64,000 nt of DNA from JARBAU01 sp040414675 (GTDB lineage: Archaea; Thermoproteota; Nitrososphaeria; Nitrososphaerales; Nitrososphaeraceae). Within the stretch, counting starts at the first letter, position 1; every line of letters starts with the position of its first letter. The DNA lies in contig JBEDUN010000039.1 of NCBI GenBank assembly GCA_040414675.1, positions 1 through 64,000 of the forward strand. Reading direction: 5' to 3'. Below are positions 57,172 through 64,000 of the stretch, in pieces. The notes under the pieces are model-generated. The model searched no databases. It had not been told where the DNA came from and saw nothing but the letters and a program-made list of their open reading frames with translations. Made by a program: the position numbers and the translations under genes.

Positions 57172-57870
57172 TCATTTGGATATTATCTTGATCTTATCAA
57201 GATACAGAGGCATTACATCAAGAAAGGATCCGAAATCGCGTATTGATACGATTGGGATCTCTTCAACTATTTTTGGAATCACAGGATAAAGTGTGAGTAT
57301 TAACGGGATCGATGAAGTTACTTCTTTTCGATTGGACATTAATATTGAAGCCCTCTGAATTTGCTTAACTGCATATTTCGATATAGATTTTAAGTCATTT
57401 CGATGCCAATGCTTACAATCTATTAATACTGCTCGTTTAGCAGATTTGTTCGTTGCAACAACATCAATCTCTACTCTACGTGGCTTGTTGAACCTTACAT
57501 TACGCTCAGTGTCATAGCCTGACAAACCAAGAATCTCCGAAGCAAATGCCTCAAAATCCCTCCAATTTAGAATTTTCGATATAGATTCAATGTCAACACC
57601 ATTCTTTATTCCAAGGATTGCAAGCTTTATTCGATCGGAATCGGAAAACGTGTAGATATTTCGAGATTCGTGTCCAATCCCATTAGCTAGCATATATTGT
57701 AGAGTTTGTTTACTGACACGTTGACTAGCAATACATGACTTTTCCTGAAATTCATCTAGCGTGATCACTGGCATCATTGCGTACATAGCTTTAACTAAAA
57801 GCTGGTGATGCATGTATGGCAGTCGATTTTCGAATATATTAATAGGATGTTCATTATTAAAAACACTCAC
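57172..57870 (-). CDS. Mrr-like PD-(D/E)xK nuclease-domain protein with N-terminal HTH-like part
   Basis: Residues 30-110 form a small helical domain with a MerR/HTH look (TLQYMLANGIGHESRNIYTF). Then WRDFEAFASEILGLSGYDTERN and VEIDVVATNKSAKRAVLIDCKHW give the nuclease core: E near FEAF, D in EIDVV and D-C-K. This is the Mrr/RecB-like catalytic arrangement. Members act as restriction enzymes of modified DNA, Holliday-junction enzymes or repair nucleases. No methylase is nearby, so a repair role or a methyl-directed enzyme are both open. Confidence 0.75.
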   Translation of the reverse strand: MSVFNNEHPINIFENRLPYMHHQLLVKAMYAMMPVITLDEFQEKSCIASQRVSKQTLQYMLANGIGHESRNIYTFSDSDRIKLAILGIKNGVDIESISKILNWRDFEAFASEILGLSGYDTERNVRFNKPRRVEIDVVATNKSAKRAVLIDCKHWHRNDLKSISKYAVKQIQRASILMSNRKEVTSSIPLILTLYPVIPKIVEEIPIVSIRDFGSFLDVMPLYLDKIKIISK

Positions 57871-58341
57871 CCGTACTCACAAAAATGTATTGAATATGCG
57901 TTATAATTCAATTAGAAATATGAGAGTCACCTGGAGTTAATGTATTAAAAGGCCGATGTGAAACTAAATTATTCAGATATCTCAATACCATTGTTCGTAG
58001 TCGAAATTGTATCTAAATACACTATACTAGAACCAAAAATATCATACCCAAAATCCGTAGAGATCTGAAGGTTACATGATCAATTTTCTGGTCAGACTGA
58101 ATGATTAAAAATACTACGTAAATTGAAAATTAGACTAGATTTAACTCAAATCGCGAACATCAATGAATGGTAGGTGAGGTCAAAAACTTGACTATGAATA
58201 TTGTGGGGCCAAAGATTCACTTAGGGGGGTATAATGAGTTTGTGGATTTGTCCATCATGCAGTATTACACATTAGCTTGTTAAACTTTTTTATAATGAGA
58301 TCGTTGTTATTCATTGAGAGTAATTTAGATTGTGTGTCAAT
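57871..58341. other. Divergent gap, no gene seen
   Basis: Between the Mrr-like gene and a small zinc-finger gene; only promoters are expected. Confidence 0.35.
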
Positions 58342-58551
58342 ATGAATAAAAATATAAAAAATGTGATTGATCTAGATGATGCAAATTGTAATATGTGTGA
58401 TGTATCAATAAAGATTCCTGACCTAGACGAGCACATAAGATCCCAAGTACATTTGATAAACAAAGATCGATTGGCAACAAAACTCAAATTAATTGACTCT
58501 GCAGGATTAACTCGACAATCCGTGATACACGGATGGTTAGATTCGAAATAG
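58342..58551 (+). CDS. Small U1-like C2H2 zinc-finger protein, 69 residues
   Basis: A single finger C16-x2-C19-x11-H31-x5-H37 in CNMCDVSIKIPDLDEHIRSQ, with the H-x5-H spacing and the following helix typical of U1/matrin-type fingers, which bind RNA or dsRNA. The start ATG at 58342 is preferred over a TTG four codons upstream. The C-terminus (LTRQSVIHGWLDSK) is helical. Role unknown. Confidence 0.7.
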   Translation: MNKNIKNVIDLDDANCNMCDVSIKIPDLDEHIRSQVHLINKDRLATKLKLIDSAGLTRQSVIHGWLDSK

Positions 58552-58659
58552 CATCGATTCAAGTAATTTGGTTTAGTTGTATCTGTGTTTTTTGTTCTTG
58601 CCACCCACATAATGTAGCTAACTTATTGCTTTGTGATTCTTATACAATTTAAGAGGATA

Positions 58660-58917
58660 TCACTGAGCAAAGTTAGGTGTGGTTTGGGAACGAATCTCAT
58701 TGTAGGTTTGTAAATATGACATACCCTTAGATGTTGTTAAGTATATTTTATCAATGTGCCTATACATTATCAAGTCGTATACTAATAGTGTATGAAGGTA
58801 TTTGGCAAGATCTGTTGAGGACAATGACGTTCTAGAAGTTATTGCCGACGATTTGATACCTACAGTGGCTGCTTCCAGAATAAACTCTATTATGTCACTA
58901 GGGCTACCAATTGTCAT
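58660..58917 (-). CDS. Winged-helix DNA-binding protein (Sso10a-like)
   Basis: 85 residues: IIEFILEAATVGIKSSAITS, then LSSTDLAKYLHTLLVYDLIM and IYLTTSKGMSYLQTYNEI. This is the helix pattern and wing ending in TxKGxxYL typical of small archaeal winged-helix proteins. Likely a chromatin or transcription regulator. ATG start, single gene. Confidence 0.75.
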   Translation of the reverse strand: MTIGSPSDIIEFILEAATVGIKSSAITSRTSLSSTDLAKYLHTLLVYDLIMYRHIDKIYLTTSKGMSYLQTYNEIRSQTTPNFAQ

Positions 58918-59921
58918 GAAATCAACTAGTTACTCTAGATCTGCTATTTATAACAAGCTCTCACAAATTCTTGTTGTAATGTCAGATTCTATCAATTGAT
59001 ACTCTTATACTACGAGTTTATGACTAACATTTTTCACATTATATTTCAAGATTATTGGTTCATAGAATGAGATATGATATATTCTAACTGTAATTTGGTC
59101 TATCCAGTTAGTCGGTTAACGCACTTTGTGATTGGAATCGCTGAACCAAAAAGCGATTCCAAAATTTGATACAATATTTTTGCAAATTCGTAGGTTGAAG
59201 ACTATGCTGCACATAAATTACTAAAGATAGATACATATGAATATCTTGCTAACTACTCAGATATCACTTTATCGACCAGAAGTTGAAAAATAATTGTGAT
59301 TATCTAACTCCACCTACTTCAAGTTTATTCCGCCCCATACATCTGACTCAAATTCACAAATAATATGATTTGAAGTTCTACTTACTCAAACTAAACCTAG
59401 ACAGTCAACCTATTTGAGAATTGCAAGAATATTGAATTGCAGTTTCTTTAGCAAACATATTGTGCTAAAAACTCTTGAATAAAAAAATATCTGCAAAATT
59501 TCTAACTATTGCATAATAGAAAACATCTAGTCAAAATGTGAAAAAATGAAGTCGCATATAACGATACTGATACTTGTTACCATATGATTTTACCTTTAAA
59601 AAAATCAATTTTAATAAGAAAAAGAAAATTTTCAATGATCCTCTTCTTATAGGATAGAAATCGAACTCATTTGGAGTTTTCGCAAAAATTGTTTGCTCCA
59701 ACCATTAAGACTCCACATATGAAACTATAGAGAGGTTAACGGCAGCCTTTCAAACGGAATTTTTCCTAGCTTTCAGTAAGTGAGAAATCTACAAATTTAG
59801 GCACTACCATCTAGTGATATGTTTGTTGATTCAATATTTGGTTTGTTTACTCATTAAATGCAGATAACAATGTTAAACAGTATCTAAATAAGGAAGAAGT
59901 ATTAATCATGATATACTGATA
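58918..59921. other. 1-kb gap with a perfect hairpin
   Basis: No reading frame of note. TTGGAATCGCT at 59132-59142 pairs perfectly with AGCGATTCCAA at 59152-59162 (11 bp, loop GAACCAAAA). A non-coding RNA or a transcription terminator would fit, but I cannot decide. Confidence 0.4.
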
Positions 59922-60356
59922 ATGAATGAGCGAGATCATGAGGATGATAACTCTGAATATAATGATGCACAGAATATGTCATCATCCCGCCAGCAAGTTC
60001 TTTCCGTATTAGATAGCTTCATAGAGCAGATTTTGAAGATCAGACGAACTTTGCTTGGCGTATCCATCTCTTCTTTAATACTGGCTCCCCTTGCAATCGG
60101 CCTTTCTGTATTCTTGTTGCGACATCCTTCTTTTTTCGTTATTTTGGAGATAGAAAACGAATTCGGTCTGATACTAAGCATACTTCTGGGATCAGTTATA
60201 GTGATTTCATCTTTATGGTTGATCGCCGGCATCAGACAATATCGTTCGGTAGGATCTTGGAATAAGAAATACAAGGCGTATCAACAAGATAAACAGGAAT
60301 TGGATAGGAAGATTGCTGCCCAGTTTGTTTTGGACAGAGATGAAAACAAATCGTAG
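59922..60356 (+). CDS. Membrane protein with two helices and helical tails
   Basis: 144 residues. An acidic N-terminus (NERDHEDDNSEYND), an amphipathic helix (LSVLDSFIEQILKIRRT), two membrane helices (about 48-70 and 80-103; SSLILAPLAIGLSVFLL, LILSILLGSVIVISSLWLIA) and a charged coiled-coil C-terminus (NKKYKAYQQDKQELDRKIAA). Not recognised. ATG start. Confidence 0.6.
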   Translation: MNERDHEDDNSEYNDAQNMSSSRQQVLSVLDSFIEQILKIRRTLLGVSISSLILAPLAIGLSVFLLRHPSFFVILEIENEFGLILSILLGSVIVISSLWLIAGIRQYRSVGSWNKKYKAYQQDKQELDRKIAAQFVLDRDENKS

Positions 60357-60439
60357 GTCGAAGAATGAAAAGTTTCATACTAACTCATAGTTCAAGGTCA
60401 CTTGACTTAAGGATAACTAGAAAGAGAAATTTTCTGTTG

Positions 60440-60787
60440 TCAATTGTTTTCGCTTTCGCCTGAGTAGATAGGTGCTCTGGTTTCATCACGTCGATTCCTT
60501 CTACGCGGAAACATTCTTTCATAGGGTTCAAGTATTGTTCTAGAAAAATCGATTCCCTTTTCAGTGGGTCTATAAATTGTAATCATTCGTTTATTCGATC
60601 TGACTTCATTCTTGGAAATTAAGCCATTTAGCTCCAAGTCATCAAGAATAAATTTGTGCTTTTTAAGATTTAGTCCACAGAAGCTTATTAATGCTGTCTG
60701 ATTCATTTCGCCATATTCAACGAGTTTGAGAATTAAGTCTTTGACAATATATATCCTGTCTCGATATGTAGATTGGGAATCTGCCAT
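60440..60787 (-). CDS. Winged-helix regulator (Sso10a-like)
   Basis: 115 residues. KDLILKLVEYGEMNQTALIS, HKFILDDLELNGLISKNEV and ITIYRPTEKGIDFSR are the helix-turn-helix and wing of the archaeal winged-helix group to which Sso10a belongs. The C-terminal tail contains RRRNRRDETR. ATG start. A DNA-binding transcription regulator or chromatin protein is likely. Confidence 0.8.
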   Translation of the reverse strand: MADSQSTYRDRIYIVKDLILKLVEYGEMNQTALISFCGLNLKKHKFILDDLELNGLISKNEVRSNKRMITIYRPTEKGIDFSRTILEPYERMFPRRRNRRDETRAPIYSGESENN

Positions 60788-61523
60788 CAGAAATTAACTT
60801 ACTCTCTTAACTATCAAGAGATAATCTTCCAAGTCATAATAATAACTTAACTACATTATTCAAAGATTATTCGATTCTTGTAATAGATATGCCATTTCTA
60901 CAAGATTCCGATCAACCATAGTCCAGATAGTGATAAACACTTTGTCACAATCTTAATAAACTGTTCTAAACTTGAGTAATCACTACATCGAATTAGTATA
61001 AGATACTTAGTTAATAAGTATGACATATGTTGGACAAAATAATAGTCTTGGCGTACTAATTAGATGCATTTTATTACTGTAAATTAAACAAATTTAATAT
61101 CTTGCACTTTATCTAAACAATATTGAAAATTTTATTTATTATTAGACAATAAACTTGTAGTACAAACTGGAATACTAACTGATATAATTGTTAGAAGGTC
61201 ACTTAACTTGATGTAGTATTTTTCAATGAAAGGGATACATAGATCATCAATCATTTATTCGAGCAGGTTCGTAATAGTGTTTGTGACATATCGTCAGTTC
61301 GGACGATTCGCTAATAATACGGGCAAAAGAAAGTCTGGATGCTCTGCAGGCTAACCTAATCGAGGGTACGAATACTGGACATGAATTAATGAATTATGCA
61401 AAGTTCATTTAATTATAGTAATCGGAATAAGACTTAGCAACTTGAGAGCCAACAAGCCAAGTTATTGTTAATGCCCACATATTATATGGGACCACAGGAC
61501 TAAGGGCTTGTTCAGATTATGAA
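60788..61523. other. 735-base gap with a startless open stretch
   Basis: Between a TGA at 61284-61286 and a TAA at 61410-61412 one plus-strand frame reads IIRAKESLDALQANLIEG, then HELMNYAKFI without a usual start except a late ATG. It may be a fragment of a decayed gene. Otherwise nothing is seen. Confidence 0.3.
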
Positions 61524-62063
61524 TTAAGCTGATTTTTTTGATAACATCTGTTTCAGCCAGTAAATGCCTGACGTGGTTATATTAAAAAGAGTGTCAAGTC
61601 CATCGTTTGTGCTATTTCTTAGGACAAATCCAGATTTAACCAACTCAGATAAACGGGAACTCACAGACTTTGGATTTAAAGCAGTGGCAAATTGAATTTG
61701 TGAGAGACTCATTCCATCTGTATTCGACTTGCCAAGCTCTTTTAAAATTCTTGATGCTACCAACTGCAATGCGACAAATTGTTTATCAGAAAGTTTTTTT
61801 ACTGCTACCTCACCGGGATCCAATATTATTCTTGGCCCCTCCTCTGTAATCTTTATGAACTTTGCAAAGGATTCTATCAATTCTGTAGCTGAGTAATTTA
61901 GGGAAATTCTTTTGGCGAGATCTAAACTGGGAATCTGCTTCGACATAAACGCAATGACGGATTGTAGAACAGATTCGGCAGACCCATTGAATTGTACTTT
62001 TATGTCTCCAACGGCAACTGAGACACTAACATTTGTCGTGTTCACAAAGTCATGATTTGACAT
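61524..62063 (-). CDS. Winged-helix-containing protein, 179 residues
   Basis: The N-terminal 70 residues are a beta/alpha domain (VSVSVAVGDIKVQFNGSAES). The C-terminal 80 residues contain a winged helix: SLSQIQFATALNPKSVSSRL as the recognition unit and FNITTSGIYWLKQML at the end. This two-domain layout is seen in several thaumarchaeal regulators. The N-terminal part may sense or dimerise. ATG start. Confidence 0.7.
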   Translation of the reverse strand: MSNHDFVNTTNVSVSVAVGDIKVQFNGSAESVLQSVIAFMSKQIPSLDLAKRISLNYSATELIESFAKFIKITEEGPRIILDPGEVAVKKLSDKQFVALQLVASRILKELGKSNTDGMSLSQIQFATALNPKSVSSRLSELVKSGFVLRNSTNDGLDTLFNITTSGIYWLKQMLSKKSA

Positions 62064-62537
62064 ATTTGTTCCTCCGAAATGCCTTGGTAAATATATAAGA
62101 ACTTATAAGATTTTTCAAACCCAAAAAGATCGAATAGACACATATGCCGTCTTAGAGACAAATGGCTGAATATAGGATTAACAATTTCTATATCAAGTTT
62201 GCCATAAAGTACATCTCCAATGATTTCATTGGCACAATCATCATACCTACAGAACATATTATGGTTGGTATATCTAAATAACGTCTTAATAAAGATGATA
62301 TCATGAGATTGGTTATATGGAGTAAGAATAACCAGTCCAGATTCCTATCAGTTTCAAATCTAATGTGAATTCGATCGTCTATTAATATTCGACTTACAGA
62401 CTTCATATCAGTACTTTTCGCATGATTCATTGTAACACTACAAATCAATCCCGGAAGATAAATTAGTCCAGAAACTATTACTATAAGAATATTTTAGGGA
62501 ATTATTATATACTATGCTTGCATAATGTCAACTTAAC
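62064..62537. other. Gap with two overlapping unsupported frames
   Basis: Two minus-strand frames (62042-62257 and 62188-62448) overlap each other in different phases. Neither shows a known motif; together they could be a frameshifted remnant. Confidence 0.25.
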
Positions 62538-62762
62538 ATGAACTCTAGCATTGAGGAATTGGAAATCGCCTCTGGTTTAAAGAAAATGCTGATAGATGCT
62601 GGATTCACTGTGGATTCAATCCTTCATTATGGTATAGATGAGATTTCTACTATTCTGGGTATAGAACAGTATGTTGCCAAGATAATTTTTATTTCCGCAA
62701 AAAATTTCCAGCTAATAAAGCAACGAAGCAATTATCTTAAAGATTCTATAGTTGCAGCATAA
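62538..62762 (+). CDS. Small helix-hairpin-helix-like protein, 74 residues
   Basis: LKKMLIDAGFTVDSILHYGI followed by ISTILGIEQYVAKIIFISAK is the pattern of a helix-hairpin-helix pair as in RNA polymerase alpha C-terminal domains and DNA repair proteins. ATG start. Probably a small DNA-binding protein. Confidence 0.65.
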   Translation: MNSSIEELEIASGLKKMLIDAGFTVDSILHYGIDEISTILGIEQYVAKIIFISAKNFQLIKQRSNYLKDSIVAA

Positions 62763-63209
62763 TACACACAGTTTAAGACCAATACATTGCAAGACCAAGT
62801 CTAGATAATTAGTAAAAGCAAAGATTTGGAAATTAATGCGTATGGTTGGTTAATTTAATATCTTTCAAATGCTACCGAAGTTTTTTTTGAATAATGTAGT
62901 CTTAACAAATCTTAATTGCTTCTTCTGCTGTTTCAACCAATCACTACTCTAAATGTATTGTAAGATCACAGTAGATCCAGCCCTCAAATAAGCTTCGGAT
63001 GAAGCTGTCAAAAGCGAAGAGATCCTTGAATGGCAAGTTCCATTTAAATAGAGACAGAAGAGAGGAGTGATATATTTCGAGTTTCTTTTGCACGACCAAT
63101 CAGATTTAAAACCAGTGATACGAATAAAAATAATCAGCCGAAATATAATATGGCTCAAAAAAATCGAGCTATCAAAAGAGATAAGTATTGATAAGTATTT
63201 GTAGAATTA
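62763..63209. other. Gap before the J-domain gene
   Basis: A minus-strand frame at 62949-63158 has no motif. GATAAGTATT occurs twice in tandem at 63180-63199, just before the J-domain gene's start. Nothing else seen. Confidence 0.35.
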
Positions 63210-63890
63210 TTGGATAGCAAGGGCTATTATGCTGTTTTTGGTGTGTCCGAACATGCTAGTTATCACGAGATAAAAAAGGCATACAGACGACTTGCTAAAA
63301 AATACCATCCTGATAGGAATACTTCGGGTATTTCTGATGAAATGATAAAGAAGATCAATGCCGCATTTGAGATTCTATCAGATAAAGATAAGCGACACAA
63401 TTATGACCATTCCCAAGACTACGAGATGGATCGATCAGTGAGTCATCAAGAGTCGGATCAACATATAAGTAGTAAACAGGAAGAAGATGGTTTTGCACAC
63501 AGTAATACGAATTTCAATTCGTCCAATTCGAACGATTATGGCTTCGCGAACAGGAACGAAGCGAGTCGCAGACGATCAGATAGTCAGAACAGATATGTCC
63601 AATTTGCGGAATTTAACACTAATTCTACATTGATTTCAGGTCTACTGGATATCCCGAAAGGTCGATTCCATCTAATTGTAGAGCCTTCACTTTGTATGGC
63701 TTTCGGTAGTTGCGAAACACTTGCACCAAAGGTGTTCGTAGTGGAAAAAAATAAGAGGATAAATCCTAAAGCAAAAGTTGTCTCGGAAGTAGATGCCACC
63801 TTCGATGAGATACTAGCCGCAGCCCAAACTTGTCCGACAAAAGCAATCAAAATTATAGACAGATACACCGGAGAGCAAGTATATCCATAG
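63210..63890 (+). CDS. J-domain/ferredoxin fusion protein
   Basis: Residues 4-70 are a J-domain (YYAVFGVSEHASYHEIKKAY, HPD at 33-35) that stimulates Hsp70/DnaK. A Ser/Asn-rich linker of about 60 residues follows. Residues 150-226 are a ferredoxin-like domain, with C162-x5-C168 (LCMAFGSC) and C208-P (AQTCPTKAI). Only three cluster cysteines are present: the position that is Cys in CxxCxxC ferredoxins is Phe, so a [3Fe-4S] or modified cluster is expected. Such fusions may link iron-sulfur status or redox state to chaperone work. The start is TTG at 63210. Confidence 0.88.
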   Translation: MDSKGYYAVFGVSEHASYHEIKKAYRRLAKKYHPDRNTSGISDEMIKKINAAFEILSDKDKRHNYDHSQDYEMDRSVSHQESDQHISSKQEEDGFAHSNTNFNSSNSNDYGFANRNEASRRRSDSQNRYVQFAEFNTNSTLISGLLDIPKGRFHLIVEPSLCMAFGSCETLAPKVFVVEKNKRINPKAKVVSEVDATFDEILAAAQTCPTKAIKIIDRYTGEQVYP

Positions 63891-64000
63891 CAAATTAGAA
63901 TAGAGCGAGCAAATCTCGCCTGATTTCTACAATGCAAGACGGCCATGTTCAATAGTGTATTTTAAACCGCTTTCAAATTTTTTATGATACTCATTAAGAG

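Noticed and set aside
62042..62448. Two overlapping minus-strand frames
   Set aside because: They conflict with each other and neither shows a motif; perhaps a frameshifted remnant, but not provable here.
62949..63158. 69-codon minus-strand frame
   Set aside because: No motif; on the plus strand a short peptide with an in-frame stop is equally plausible.

Overview
The window looks like a piece of an ammonia-oxidising thaumarchaeon (class Nitrososphaeria). The AT-rich composition with many long gene-free gaps suggests a Nitrososphaerales or Nitrosocosmicus-like soil lineage, but that finer placement is inference. Supporting genes are archaeal GatD/GatE, archaeal ThrRS, aIF1A, ribosomal protein L13e, a CdvB/ESCRT-III-like protein, Hel308, a heme-copper oxidase with a CuA subunit and a blue-copper partner, a succinate-semialdehyde-dehydrogenase-like enzyme of the kind used in the 3HP/4HB cycle, a J-domain/ferredoxin fusion and several single C2H2 zinc-finger proteins. 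No rRNA, tRNA, CRISPR array or recognisable insertion sequence was found.

Layout. 1-7.3 kb: a Cdc48 ATPase that stops just after its Walker A motif, an NMN adenylyltransferase without a normal start codon, the gatD-gatE pair, an HTH-cyclase protein and a small metallopeptidase-like protein. 7.5-17.4 kb: unknown proteins, the aldehyde dehydrogenase, glutamine synthetase, a CBS-zinc-finger fusion and a CdvB-like protein. 17.4-25.8 kb: a repeat-bearing gap, a tyrosinase, NDH-2, a DHH phosphoesterase, a poly-histidine protein, L13e, a universal stress protein and small zinc proteins. 26.3-33.9 kb: ThrRS, an EamA transporter and the terminal oxidase cluster. 34.3-44.3 kb: an MscS channel with an NHL-repeat remnant directly behind it, a secreted PQQ-type sugar dehydrogenase, an M20 peptidase, a MEDS-type sensor and an FMN reductase. 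44.8-57.9 kb: a C2H2 protein, Hel308, a MraY/Alg7-type transferase, HemD, ValRS, a KaiC-like/zinc/cyclase fusion with an ATTG microsatellite upstream, aIF1A, an Elf1-like protein and an Mrr-like nuclease. 58-64 kb: small DNA-binding or membrane proteins and the J-domain/ferredoxin fusion.

How they fit together. NDH-2, the oxidase cluster, the cupredoxin and HemD belong to respiration and heme supply. GatDE, ThrRS, ValRS, aIF1A and L13e serve translation. Two class III cyclase-like proteins suggest cyclic-nucleotide signalling.

The most unusual points are four recognisable genes (NMNAT, DHH phosphoesterase, MEDS sensor, aIF1A) whose conserved N-termini extend upstream of any ATG, GTG or TTG; the three-part KaiC/zinc/cyclase protein with a repeat just upstream of its promoter; the truncated Cdc48; and several small genes found by reading the gaps.
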